A DNA stretch of 64,000 bases from Myxocyprinus asiaticus (lineage: Eukaryota; Chordata; Actinopteri; Cypriniformes; Catostomidae): positions 27,864,156-27,928,155 of the forward strand of contig NC_059348.1 in the NCBI RefSeq assembly GCF_019703515.2. Direction: 5' to 3'. The first letter of the stretch is position 1; each line of letters opens with the position of its first letter. Positions 20,730-32,622 of this stretch are shown one piece after another. The notes beneath the pieces were generated by a model that ran no database searches, was not told the origin of the DNA, and saw only the letters and a program-made list of their open reading frames with translations. Position numbers and translations under genes: made by a program.

Positions 20730-21135
20730 AAGGGCCCAAAAAATGGAAAATGTGTCATTATTTACTGACCCTTGTGTTGTCCCAGACGTCTATTACTTTC
20801 TTTCTTCAATGGAACACAAAGGAGAAGTTAGACAGAATTAAAACCTCAGGCCACATCCACACTAATTTGTTTTTGGTTGAAAACTCTGTTTTCTGTTTCC
20901 TAATGTCATCATTTTCCATCATTCAAGTGAATGGTACTAGAGAGTGTTTCCAGAAGTCCTCGATGAAGGAAATGTTGTTCTATTGTGGATGAGAGATGCA
21001 TAAATACATAAATGTGAGATGCATAAATGTAGCAAAATCAATGCATTTTCTTCCGAAAACGTATATTTGTGGACGTGGCCTCAGTCACCATTTACTTTCA
21101 TTGCACTGAAACATGAGGTTGAGTAAATGATAACA
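20730..21135. mobile_element. TTAA-type MITE remnant with a second MITE inserted
   Basis: The outer arms resemble the family at 1240-1893 (ACTTTCTTTCTTCAATGGAACACAAA near 20790; CACCATTTACTTTCATTGCA near 21086). Inside, 20850-21080 begins GCCACATCCACACTAATTTG and ends with the near-inverse ATTTGTGGACGTGGC, flanked by CCTCAG on both sides. It is therefore a separate inverted-repeat MITE nested in the first. Confidence 0.6.
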
Positions 21136-22610
21136 GAATTATCATTTTTCTAAAAGTAATAAAATAATATAAACAATAATAAAAAATGTAAAATACATTA
21201 TAAATAAATGAAAATATAATATATGAAATTAATAAAATAAATACAAATAATAAATAAATAAAATTAAATACATATAATAAATAAGTTTTTTAATGAAAGT
21301 AGAGAATTAAAAGTTCTCTTAGTTTTCTTACCTTGCATCGTACATGAAACAAAGCACTGATAATACTTGTGTGTTTGCATTGAATGTTTTGATGCAGAGA
21401 CTACTGAATTCTGTGATACTCTTGGTCAGATTTACCTGATGATGTCAGAGAACAGAAATCCACAGCACTGGCCATGCCAGATCATATCCTATATCATATC
21501 TTATTATTGGTACTTGCATAAACATCTAATGTTTACATGCTACAGATCCCTATCTTGTGCATTATTTTTTTCATAATTCCTGTAATTTCATTTGTCCTGG
21601 GCTTTTGAAAAAGTGACAGTAATAGCCCAGAGGAGGAAGATGTAGACATGCCATCAAGTGCAGCTGTGGCATAACAGCTGGTCTGACAGTGTGTGTGTGG
21701 CCTGAATACACATTTACTCATCTCAGGTGTCAGTAGAAGGTCACTGCTTGTGAGGGTGCATAAGTGTCTCTTAAATATGAAACAGAAGCACAACTGAGTT
21801 TGTCTGCCCACTGCAGTCAGTGAGGACATTCACCACATTATAACCCTGTCTTTTCATTGTGCTGATATGCAGTTTTCTGTGCCCTTACAGGCAAATCATC
21901 TTGACCTAAAAGTATGAAGATGTGTTCAGACAGTAAGACATTATGATGATGTGTTATAATAAGGGTTATTTTAAAAAGTCTTTTTTTTTTTTTTTTTTTT
22001 TTTTTTTACTACTAGTGGTACCCCCTCTAGTGGTTGGTTTGTAATACAGCATGTTTTGTGCACATTAGACCAACTAGAACATACCATGACACAAGGACAA
22101 AACTTTGAGGCTCAAAGTTTAATTGTATTTTACAGTGATCAAATCATCTCTACAGTTTCTATAGGCACCTGCTCTTATGTTGAAAATACAGGAAGCCTTT
22201 TTTTTCCTGATTATTCACTACAAAGACCAAATATACAAACTTTAAATTCAGTCACTTATCATCTAAATAAGTAATTCGCCAAAGATTAGACAAAAAATTA
22301 GCTTTGTCTGTGTCTTTGCATTCACTGCACAGAGGGCCCTCTCACCATTACCTGTCATACTGAAATCCTGGAGTCAAAAACAACTAGTCTATTAATCCAG
22401 AAAAGAAATAAGCCACAAAACCTAAAATCTTTTTAAATATATTTAACAACTAATCATCCCTGTGCTTTATATAATTAACATTTACAAGAAGAATACCATC
22501 ACCAAAGCTTCACCATGCTATATTAAACAACACTCTCCCCGTGAATAATCACAATTTCTTAGATACCTGTATTAACACTCATAATAGCTATGGGCAATGA
22601 TGGTATGCAC
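21136..22610. other. Intergenic AT-rich spacer with poly-T
   Basis: A/T-only simple sequence (AATAAATA type) occupies about 21160-21290. A run of about 27 T lies at 21982-22008. No gene found. Confidence 0.5.
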
Positions 22611-22857
22611 TTAAAGGGATACTTCACCCAAAATTAAACCTGTATGTATTACTTTTTTCCGTGGAACACAATAGAAAATGTTAGGCAGAATGTTGACTGC
22701 CTCAGTCACTATTCACTTTCATTGAGCAGCATCAACATTCTCCAAAATGTTTCCTCTTGTGTTTCACAGAACAAAAGAAAGCCCTACAAGTTAGGAAGAA
22801 GATGAGGGCGAGTAAATGACAACAGAATTTACATTTTTGGATTTAATAACTCTTTAA
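22611..22857. mobile_element. Short TTAA-flanked MITE
   Basis: Starts TTAAAGGGATACTTCACCC and ends with a TTAA at 22854-22857. The interior shows CATTTACTCGCCCTC-type sequence inverted. Same family as 1240-1893, shorter. It lies about 120 bases beyond the stop codon of the relaxin-like gene. Confidence 0.75.
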
Positions 22858-22974
22858 GGTAACTTTAAAGATACCATGAAGATTTCATGAAGCATAATTT
22901 AATGCCACACAGCCTCCAAAGTTCTTTGGGGTAGAAGACATCTGAGCAAGGAGAAAGGGGGACCTGCCATGAGT

Positions 22975-23537
22975 TTAGCAGTACTGAATCAGTTCACTCA
23001 TAGTACATCCCGAAATACAGCACACGCCCGCTGGTCCAACATCACGACGGGTCCTGGATGACACGCTGAGATCCTGCACAGTGGTGGAGTGTTCCAGAAG
23101 CTCTGCTGGTGGGCTCATGTGGTGGTGGGAGGCTGGCTGCTCTGTCACACTCTCAGGGGAGTCATGCTCTCTCCACTGCTTGTCTTCACCAGCCAAGGTC
23201 CCTTTCTGGTATGCAAAGAGATCTCTGTAGAGCCAATTTTGAAGACTCCCTGAAAAAGCACAGACACATGAGATGAACAAGATGTAGTAAAACACAATAA
23301 ACAAAAACATATATATTACAGATCAATAAATTGAAATAAGGCAAACCTACACTGGGGGTTTGCGAAGAGATGGTAGGAATCAGATGCTTGCCGTTTAAGT
23401 CGAGAGCTCCCACACGATGTGACAACCATTCGAATGAACTCACGACCGCAAAGCTTCACCCGTACATCTTGACTGTCAGTCTGGGAACTCTCGAGCAGGA
23501 TTAAAAAAGCTAAAAATGCAAACCACTTTATGTTCAT
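22975..23537 (-). CDS. Relaxin/insulin-family prohormone (INSL5- or relaxin-type)
   Basis: Secreted peptide-hormone precursor of 153 residues in two exons. Exon 1 is 23537-23351 and exon 2 is 23249-22975. The intron has donor GTAGGT and acceptor TTTTTCAG in phase 1, as in the family. The start MNIKWFAFLAFLILL gives a clean signal peptide (residues 1-18); an upstream in-frame ATG at 23588 would bury it. The B chain (from about 24) has LCGREFIRMVVTSCGSSRLKR: Cys30 and Cys42 in the C-x11-C spacing, and the relaxin receptor motif R32xxxR36xxV39. A C-peptide follows. The A chain after RTRR has CCISGCTMSELIQYC (139, 140, 144, 153), the canonical CC-x3-C-x8-C. The usual B-chain Trp after SR is Leu, creating an RLKR convertase site. 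The neighbour is kcnv2. I cannot decide between rln and insl5 by eye. Confidence 0.93.
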
Positions 23538-23641
23538 GTTGTTTCTTGGGATGATAAATTTGGCAAATTTATTTGTTGGAATACACAATATACAAATGTG
23601 CTCAAGTACTACAGGGTACCTGCCAAGACCAGTCTGTGGGG

Positions 23642-23648
23642 TTTTATA
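23642..23648 (-). promoter_or_regulatory. TATA box of the relaxin-like gene
   Basis: On the minus strand this reads GGGGTATAAAACCCC, about 105 bases upstream of the start codon. That would place transcription start near 23615 and give a short 5' UTR. Confidence 0.65.
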
Positions 23649-23714
23649 CCCCCATCATAGGATGCCAGTCAGGCTTTTGGCATGCATGGTTTCAGAAGAA
23701 TCCATTTGGCCTTG

Positions 23715-24099
23715 ATTGCAGAAAATCATGTTCTGATCTTTGAGTCCTTCAAGGCTGGAACTTAATTCAGATAAAACATGTCAGCTATGATAGATGGAAT
23801 TGCCTGGGGCCAAGGAAAATTGTGATGGCCGGTCAAATATTATGTATTTTGGTGACAAACACCGCTGTAAAGAGAAGAATTTATAGAAATTAGTCGATGA
23901 AAGATCATTGTTTCGTATTATACTTACACAAAATCTTTGACGATAAAGATTGTGCAAGACAATTTGGCTGCTATAGCAATTTCTTGAAGTACAATTTTAC
24001 ATTCACATACTAATTATTCAGTGATTTATTTCTCTATAATTCATCCTTTCCTTTAGGATTCAAAATATAATGAACACAGATGTTTGGCAGAGTGTTAGC
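23715..24099. other. Intergenic spacer upstream of the relaxin-like gene
   Basis: Promoter-side sequence without repeats or coding signal that I can identify. Confidence 0.4.
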
Positions 24100-24293
24100 C
24101 TCAGACACTTTCATTGTATGGGGGGAAAAAATTATGAAATAAAAGTAATTGGTAAATTAGTCTAACATTCTGCCTGACATCTCCTTTTGTGTCCCGCAGA
24201 AAAAAGAAAGTCATATGGGTTTGGAACAATATGAGTGAGTAAATGATGACAGAAGTTTCATTTTTGGGTGAACTGATCCTTTCAATTAGAAAA
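24100..24293. mobile_element. Half copy of the TTAA-type MITE
   Basis: Carries only the right-hand arm of the family at 1240-1893: CGCAGAAAAAAGAAAGTCAT, GAGTGAGTAAATGATGACAG, and TTTCATTTTTGGGTGAACTG near the end. The left arm is missing or too diverged. Confidence 0.6.
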
Positions 24294-25933
24294 ATGCAAA
24301 ATAGAATCTTTTTACTGTTGGTCTCAGATTTTTGGTTCCCCTAAATAAGCACATTGGTTATTCCAGTGTTGTCTAAATTTACCAGATCATCCCATAATTG
24401 ACCGTTATGCAGTAATTCCCTGCTGTTAATGGCAGAGGATAACCTTTCCTGTACAACAAAGGCTACTAACATGCAATGGATAAGGGCTCTTGTCTTTATA
24501 TTCCCTTAATTTGTGTTGAATATTTCACTCATAACACTGGCATCACGGGTTCTCTTGATCCTTAAATCCTATTAGACATTAAGTCAGATCACTTGACTTC
24601 TCACTGACAGTAGCTTGCGTACTTGCTCAGTGCTTAGATTGTTTTCTGAGGAGATGAAAAATAAAGATGTTCGTGAAAACATTGAGAGCAATATAAACAA
24701 AGATTTTAGACTAAGCCTCAGGAAAGGGACTCCTCTGAGATTCAAATTTTGCATGGGCTAAATACAGAAAATGTTTTGGTTTCATCTACATGTAGTGTCA
24801 TGTAGCCTAAGGCTCTCCATTAATGTTTATATTGAATTATTTATAAAGTGACATACAAAGTGAACTAGTTCTTTCTTATGAGCTTAAAGAAACAATTTTC
24901 ATATCCATGTTTTTTTTTTTTTTTATGTTGTTCCACTATATGCCAGTTGTAGGAATAAGAAATATTCTGTTATTTAATACAGAACAAAGAGGATAGAACA
25001 GAAGAGAAGAGAAGAGTTTCACATGGTAATATGAATAGAATAGCCAGTTGCGCAAGAAATAAACTTTTTTTATATTAAAGGGCAATATTTGACCCCTAGA
25101 ATTTATTGTAGTTTTTTTTTTTTTTTTTTTTTTTACATTTATGGAGGCATATTAATTTTTTAACCATATAAAACACAAAATGTCATCCTATTATAATTAA
25201 TAGTTACATTGAATGAATCAATTTAAATTAAATTTCAGTCTGAACAATTATGTTGTTACCTATAAAATCAAATTAACATCAAATGGAAAAGTAGCTGTAA
25301 ATAATAAGATTATATCATAAAACAACAATGCTCTGCTAGAATATATTTTAAATAATTAGCCGACTTTGATAGATTATACAACTGTTCCCTGTCTACCATC
25401 ACAGTAGGTTTTTAGTAATTGTTTAAAGTTTGGGAGTTTACAGGTAGTGTTTTCAGAGTTGGTCATAGTATTTTTACATGAAAACCCACTTTATATTACT
25501 TGTACATTCAAAACTACTTGCCTACTTGATACAGATATCTGACAGCTACAGGCAAATATGTTGTTTGCTTTGGATTTAAACCCATAACTAGATAGGTCTA
25601 AAGGAATATAATGAAGTAAATCAAAGTTTGATAACATTTAAATCAACTGAATTAACTACAGAGGCATTTTTGCCCCCACATAAAAATGTTTTTTTTTTCT
25701 AAAAACATCTGGGGTATTTTGTCACTTTCAGATGCATTTTTTTTATTTTTTTTTATTTTTTTTTATTTCTGACCCTTGAACCCTTGCCATTTGTAAGCCA
25801 TCTTAAAGCTAATCGCTTAAATTCCTTTAACCTGGCGTTCCCCCATCTCTTAAATCCCTTTTTAATTCAAGGCAGGCTGGGAACCTGAGCTTTCTGTTCA
25901 AGGACAATGAAGGCAGGAAAGTGACAAGGACGT
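24294..25933. other. Intergenic region and probable kcnv2 3' UTR
   Basis: Poly-T runs lie at 24909-24924 and 25111-25134. On the minus strand, AATAAA-like hexamers downstream of the kcnv2 stop lie within the T/A-rich tract at 25738-25770, a likely polyadenylation zone. No other gene. Confidence 0.45.
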
Positions 25934-28310
25934 TCAGTGCTGACAGTGCTGATGTCTATTGTCCTCATCAGAATCCTCAGCTGGAGGCTCAAAGCAATTT
26001 TCAAATTTCCTTTGCAATCTTTTCTTGAGGTGCACGGCCCGTTGGACTTTAGAGTTAGTGTACTCCTGGGCCTTCAGCTTGGCATAATAGTCAGAAAATT
26101 TGTTAAACAGGATGGAGATTGGCATTCCATTTAGAATAATGCCAAAGGATATGCACCCAAAGGCCACCACTCTACCAGAGTAAGAGATGGGCACCACATC
26201 TCCATATCCCACAGTAGAGATGCTCACCTGTAACAGTGTAAAAAAAATACCTTTATTACAACTGTGTCTATTTTAAAATTGCTAATGAGGGTCAGACGAC
26301 TGTGAATATACAATAAACAAAGCAGATTGAGTCGGTCGTCCAGTTTTTTGTACATAAAAATTAAAGAAATAAAAGTCCATGGGAGTTTATCAGCTCTGTA
26401 ATTAAAGTCAAGAATTTTTCATGCAAGTCAACTTGGTAAGACTTAGTAAGCCTCTAGGAAGTTCCAAACTAATCTAACTTTTCCAATCAGCATGGATGCC
26501 TCCAATTGAGCGGCATTACAAAGAATTATAAAAGATTAAACGCAGCTGTTTCAGGATAAAGACTAACGTTGTAAAAAACAGAGGATACCAAAGCCAGCGA
26601 CAGCAAATGATGATCATGATAACAATAAAAAACACTTGTGTTTACTTATTTTAATGGGGAAATACCATAGACTTTTATTGCTTTTATGTAAAGCTAATTT
26701 TAATTTATATATATATATTTTATATATATAATTTATGTATGGGTAGTTATCTGAATGAATTGAGAATTTATCAGATTTAGCTCATTTCTGGGACAATTTT
26801 CCCCCCAAACTATAGCTAAGTATGTATACACATGTAAAACAGTTGTTCTAGAAATCAAACAACAAAGTCCCAAAACTAAAACAGTTGTTTGAGTAAGCAA
26901 GATGATGCTAGCAAGTAACTGTTGAGATATAAGAATGATATTGTTATTCTGTATTGTGCTGAATGTTTTGAGTCAGTGAGGCTTACTAACCGCTGCCCAC
27001 CACCAGGCATCTGGAATACTGCTGAAGGGGCTTCCAGCAACATCCTGCTCCACTGAGTACATTAGGGCAGAGAATGTGAAGATGCCCATGATAATGAACA
27101 GAAACAAGCAGCAGACCTGTTCAAAACACTGGCGAAGAGTGAAGCCAAATGCCCGCATGCCTGTTGAGTGCCTTGCCAGTTTCAGAATACGAAAAATTCG
27201 CATGAGTTTGACAATTTTAAGCACCTTGCTGACTTTGCTAACTCTCGCCATTGCCTTCAGGTCATCTTGTACACTTAGATCTTCCTGGTCAGCAAAAGCC
27301 TCAAATAACAGCTGGATAAAGTAAGGCATGACAGCCACTAAGTCTACAAAATTAAGTGCACTCTTCAGAAAATGCTTGACATTGCACGTTGTCAGCAGAC
27401 GAAGGAAATACTCAAAGGTAAAGAATAGAATTGAGGTGATCTCAACACACTCCATATAGGTTCTTCCATAGACCTTATAATATTTCAATTCATTCACAGT
27501 ATTTAGAGTCATTGCTACAATGGAAATGAGGACAAAGAGGCTGGAGAACACAGCAAAGGCCTTGGCGGACATTGAGGAGTACGGGTTCTCCATCAGGTCC
27601 CATAATGTCTTTCGAACACCACCCAAAATCATTGTCTTAAAACCATCCTCATTGTGTACATGCTCTATTTCAGCCATAAGCTCCCTGTTCACTTTTAGCT
27701 GGTCTCTTATCTCATCTACTTTCTCCTCATAGAGAATGCGGCAACAGCGGGGAGTGTCCCTCAAATGTAGACCCCAAAACTCCATCTCCTCCTCAAAATT
27801 GATGGGACATAGACTTTCCATTACCCATAGCACATTGCTACAGTAGAAGTGGAAGATGTAGTGGAAGAAAGTAGGATCTCGGTCAAAAAAGAACTCATTA
27901 GTAAGCACACAATAGTCATCACAGAGTGATAGCTGCTTGACGGGATCATTGCACAGGGCTAGGGTGCCAATTCGGGTCCGGGGATATCTGATAGCCATGT
28001 GCTTGGGAATGGTAAAGAGTTTACCACCTACATTAACGCTGATGACATTTAAATGCCGGTGTGAAATCTTAAGTGCTTCATTCACGCTGCCTTTCCTCTT
28101 TTCTTGATCTCTTGTGTCTCTTGATTGAGGTGATGGAGTATCGAGGTTGTCCATCGATGTCCATGGTTTCACAGAGCTGTCCTGTGAAAATGGAAAGGCA
28201 CTCTCTTCCTCCTCTATGCTCTGTGAAAAACTGGCATTAAGTTTAACACTTGCAAAAAGACTTGATCTTCTCTTTTTTAGTTTTTTAAGATGCCTTCTAG
28301 GTTGATCCAT
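25934..28310 (-). CDS. kcnv2: Voltage-gated potassium channel modifier subunit Kv8.2
   Basis: Silent Kv alpha subunit that does not conduct alone. It joins Kv2 subunits in the plasma membrane and shifts their gating; in vertebrates it serves photoreceptors. Two exons encode 537 residues: exon 1 28310-26991 (440 codons, donor GTTAGT) and exon 2 26227-25934 (acceptor TTACAG, phase 0), the same two-exon layout as human KCNV2. The N-terminal T1 domain is about residues 89-200 ([30 protein letters not shown]). S1 begins about 250. The S4 sensor is about 363-381 ([19 protein letters not shown]). The pore signature TVGYGD is near 445-450. S6 reads [12 protein letters not shown] and lacks the Pro-x-Pro hinge of conducting Kv channels, which marks the Kv8 group. 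The start MDQPRRHL is the only early Met before T1. Teleosts may carry two copies (a/b); I cannot tell which this is. Confidence 0.96.
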
Positions 28311-29026
28311 TATTATAGTTACTTTAAAAAGAAAAGTTAAAAGGGCGGAAAACTTAGATTCACTGTCTTGTTACTGAAAACTAAAAAAAGATTCCACATT
28401 TAAAGAGTACACATCCTTGAAAATATGTTTAGGTTTGCAGCTTCAATTAAATTTCCAGACAGATTGAGAAAACATCTTCCACTGCTTCAAGCTTTTTAGA
28501 CTTAGCAATATAGTTAAAAAGACAGAAAGAAACAGCAACTGTATTTGTTTCGGCTCAACAGAAGATCAAGAGTTGGGGATTTTGCCCCACCTCACTGACG
28601 CCGTAATCCCATTGCTGTTCTTTCTGTCCTCAGCAGAGTTAAAAATACAGTCATGAGGATTAGTGTTGTGATTTAAGGATTGAGCTCTTGAGGAGGAATG
28701 ACAGAGGAAAAACAGCAGTTGCAGGGATGCTATAAGGTTATAAAATGCTCACAGAACATTTCAATTTATGTTGCTTTTAACGAACATATTAATCCAATCT
28801 TGTGTTCATCTAATTTATAAAACACATTTTATAAAATCCAATGTGAAAATCCTTTAATCCTATAATTTCCTTATCTTGTTCTACATCCTTCTCTCTACTT
28901 TCACATCCTCTCTACATGTACTGTTACGCCCATTTGACCACCAGTGTGATCATCAGATGAAACCAACCATTATAAATTAATCTATGTTTTACTCACACAT
29001 TCATTCATCTACTGTGTGTGTACACA
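28311..29026. other. kcnv2 upstream region
   Basis: No TATA box is obvious near the start codon. I see no upstream coding exon. The sequence is non-repetitive up to the Tc1-type terminal repeat at 29027. Confidence 0.4.
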
Positions 29027-29472
29027 CACTACCGGTCAAAAGTTTTGATACACTTACTCATTCTTTATTATAATTTTTTTACACATTTTAGAATAATAGT
29101 AAAGTCATCAAAACTATGGAATAACATAAATGGAACTATGGGAATTATGTTGTGACTAAACAAAATCCAAAATAAATCAAAACTGTGTTATATTTTAGCA
29201 TCTTCAAAGTAGCCATCATTTACCTAGAATTTGCAGACATGTACTCTTGACATTTTCTCAACCAACTTCTTGAGGTATCACCCTGGGATGCTTTTTAAAC
29301 AGTATTGAAGTTCCCATCTATGTTGGGCACTTATTGGCTGCTTTTCTTTATTATTTGGTCCAAGACATCAATTTCAAAAACTTTTTTTATTATTATTAAA
29401 TTTTAGTTTTATAATAAAATAAATTCATATGGTGGCACAATTATATTTTTGTCTACAAAACTAATTTCAAAA

Positions 29473-29840
29473 TGTAAGGGCGTTAGAGTGAAAGGAGAAC
29501 ACAGGGAAGTGGGTTTTCCAGGCTCAGGTAAGACTTTTAATCAGCCACTTCAGTGCTTTACAACTTCACAAACTCATCAGCTTCACAGGCATGTAGTAAC
29601 TTCAACTCATTAGCTTCACAAACATAACAGAATAAATGTAACAGCTTCAGGAGCCCCGTGGCCTTCCTTGTGCCAGACTCTCTCTCTCTCTTCTGCTGGT
29701 GGCGTGGCTGCTTATATGCCACACTCCCCATGCTCACTGGAATTAGAAACAGGTGTTAAACATAATCTAGCTCAGCTGCAAGCGCCCTTACCACTTTCTC
29801 TATCTCCGGACGGACGCTTGACCACGCTCCCGCTGCCACA
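29473..29840 (-). repeat. 3' LTR of the Gmr1-like element
   Basis: 368 bases, direct repeat of 32623-32970. On the minus strand it starts TGTGGCAGCGGGAGCGTGG and ends CCCTTACA. It is preceded by the purine tract GGTGGGGATA. It shares its first ~80 bases with the solo LTR at 46463. Confidence 0.9.
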
Positions 29841-31310
29841 TATCCCCACCGACCAACTCAGGCCGGGGAGGCATCCGGCCTGGCTACCACTCCGCCCCCC
29901 CCCCCCCCCCTTGAATTTAAACGGCTGAAGAAACAGATACCTACGGGTGATCCGCGCGTTGGTATCTTTCATGCGGTGGAGCCACTGGAGTGGGGTGTGA
30001 TCCGAGCAGAGGGTGAAGGCCCACCCCAACAGGTAGTACCAGAGAGTGAGGACCGCCCACTTGATGGCGAGACACTCCTTTTCCACTGTGCTGCACTTAG
30101 TCTCCCTCAGCGAGAGCTTACGGCTAATGTACAGCACCGAGCGCTCCTCCCCCTCCACCACCTGCAAGAGAACGGCCCCCAGCCCTCTGTCTGAAGCGTC
30201 CATCTGCAAGACAAAAGGGAGAGAGAAATCGGGTGAATGTAAAAGCGGCCCCCCACAAAGCGCGGTTTTCACTTGCATAAACACCTGTTGACACTGCTCC
30301 GTCCACTGGACCGGGTCTGGAGCTCACTTTTTAGTGAGATCAGTCAGCGGGCTGGTGACGTTCGAATAATTAGGCACGAATCTCCTATAATAGCCAGCCA
30401 GCCACAGGAACTGTCTCACCCCCTTTTTGGTCTTGGGCCTCGGGCAGGCCGTTTTCGCCGCAGTCTTGTCAATTTGGGGACGCATCTGCCTGTGGCCCAA
30501 GTGGAACCCCAGATACCGTACCTCCACCCGCCCAATCGCACACTTTTTGGGGTTTGCTGTGAGTCCCGCCCGTCGCAGCGATCTCAGAACCGCCCTCAGA
30601 TGCTGCATGTGCCGCTGCCAATCATTACTGTAAATGATGATGTCATCTAAGTGTGCAGCGGCATAAGCTGAATGCGGTCTGAGGATTTGGTCCATGAGAC
30701 GCTGAAATGTCTCCAAACAAACTGAATGGAAGCGTCACAAATTGGTGTAAACCGAACGGTGTGGAGAAGGCTGTTTTTTCACGGGAAATTGGTGTCAAGG
30801 GGATCTGCCAATAACCCTTTGTCAAATCCAGTGTCGAATAAAATCGAGCAGCGCCCAACCGATCGAACAACTCATCAATGCGAGGCATTGGGTATGCGTC
30901 AAATTTAGACACTGCGTTGACTTTTCTATAATCCACACAGAACCGTACAGACCCGTTGCTCTTAGGAACAAGAACAACTGGGCTGGACCAATCGCTGTGG
31001 GATTCCTCTATTACCCCCATATCAAGCATTGCATCCAATTCATCCCGGACAATTTTCTTTTTGTGCTCGGGCAATCGGTAGGAAAGGCTACGTACCACCA
31101 CCCCCGGCTGGGTCTCGATGTGGTGTTGGATGAGGTTCGTGTGACCCGGTAGAGGGGAAAATACATCTGCAAATTCTTGTTGTAGTTTGGCAACCTCTGC
31201 AAGTTGGTACGGTGAGAGGTGGTCTCCGCAAGTGAAATGATTGTGTTTCGTATTCACCTCCGGCCTGAGCTCCTCCTCTCTGGAACTACCGTAGCCAGCA
31301 TCCATAATTT
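29841..31310 (-). pseudogene. Gmr1-like RT and RNase H remnant
   Basis: The RT core is at 31305-30643: VIEESHSDWSSPVVLVPKSNG, VRFCVDYRKVNAVSK and FYSTLDLTKGYWQIPL. After a frame break, the catalytic motif region HLDDIIIYSNDW follows near 30650, with LGFHLGH and LAGYYRRFVPNYS downstream. RNase H is at 30284-29841: LQMDASDRGLGAVL, YISRKLS and VEKECLAIKWAV. The frames are not continuous. In an active element these domains would copy the RNA genome into DNA. Confidence 0.85.
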
Positions 31311-31388
31311 CAGGAGGTTAAGGTGATAAATTTGATGTGTGCCCCCTCTATCAGTTCGTTTTACCTCATAATCTAGATCCCCCACTCG

Positions 31389-32054
31389 TCATGTGACCTC
31401 AAAGGGTCCTTGCCACTTGGCGAGTAATTTGGAGCTCGACGTGGGGAGTAATACGAGTACCTTATCTCCCGGTGCAAATTCCCGCAGCCGAGTTCCCCTG
31501 TCATACAGCCGGCGCTGTCGTTCTTGAGCTTGGAGCAAATTCTCCTGTGTTAGTTGCCCCAAGGTGTGGAGTTTTGCTCTAAGATCAAGAATGTATTGAA
31601 TTTTATTCATACTGTTTGAAGGTCCCTCTTCCCAAGCTTCGCGTATGACTTCAAGCACGTCACGTGGGTGCCGCCCATACAGCAGCTCGAATGGGGAAAA
31701 TCCTGTGGAGGCTTGAGGGACCTCTCGTACTGCGAATAACAGGGGATCGAGCCATTTGTCCCAATTTCTATTATCCTCGTGCACGAACTTACGAATCATA
31801 TTTTTAAGGGTTTTATTAAATCGCTCCACCAGGCCATCTGTTTGTGGATGATAAACGCTGGTGCGAATTTACTTAATGCCTAATAATTCATAAAGCTTGC
31901 GTAGTGATCGTGACATAAAGGCTGTGCCCTGATCGGTGAGGATTTCTTTCGGAATCCCCACCCGGGAGATTATTTTGAAGAGTGCCTCCGCAACATTATA
32001 TGCTGAGATGCTGCGTAGAGGCACTGCTTCTGGATATCGCATTGCATAGTCCAT
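31389..32054 (-). pseudogene. Gmr1-like integrase remnant
   Basis: The first part (32054-31869) has DYAMRYPEAVPLRS and EILTDQGTAFMS, whose Asp is the second catalytic residue of the DDE core. A stop follows at LGIK. The second part (31829-31389) begins MERFNKTLKNMIRK, with the catalytic Glu region of the ERFN type, and continues STGFSPFELLYGRHPRD and the C-terminal LLAKWQGPFEV module. It lies upstream of RT in the element's own reading direction. Confidence 0.85.
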
Positions 32055-32622
32055 TAGGACTAATACAAAATGATGTCACCACAGGGTAGTTGTGAATATC
32101 CCCATGCACACACTTCACCCTCACCGTTTTAGTTGTGCCCAAAGCCCCGTGTTGAACCAAGCGTTGATGGATAGTGGTTTGATTACAACCCGTGTCCACC
32201 AAGGCTTGGTGAGTACCCCCTTGACTCTTACCGGTATCCGGTACGCTCTGGCCCAATCGGGGGCAGCCTACGGAGTATCGGGGATCTGGACCACCGTTCC
32301 CAGCTCCATCACAGGGAATTGATCCCAGAAGTGCCCCAGATCCCTGCAACTCCAGCAGGCTGGCCCAGGCGCCACGCCTGCACTTGTGTCGGCGGACACT
32401 TCCACCTACGGGGGAGAGCGGCAGGGCACTGTAGGGGCTGACGGTGGTGCAAATCCCCACGTGCAGGGAACCAGCCTTGGCGGCGTAGCTCCTCGCCTCC
32501 GTGGGGCAGAGCTCAAGCAGGGTTTGCTGATGGTTCTGATGCAGGCTAGCGAGGGACTGGAGAATCTCGCTCAGCTGGGAGGGCTCCATGGGATGTACTT
32601 CGATCCCATGTTTCGGCACCAG
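32055..32622 (-). pseudogene. Gmr1-like gag-protease remnant with primer-binding site
   Basis: A short gag start MEPSQLSEILQSLASL lies near 32590. A zinc-knuckle-like CWSCRDLGHFWDQF lies near 32350 in another frame, with the last Cys replaced. A protease-type ALVDTGCNQT motif lies near 32200. The segment is much shorter than an intact gag, so most of gag is deleted. Confidence 0.65.

Noticed and set aside
29668..29928. 86-codon open frame ending in a poly-Pro tail
   Set aside because: Lies across the LTR and a poly-C run; translation artefact of low-complexity sequence.
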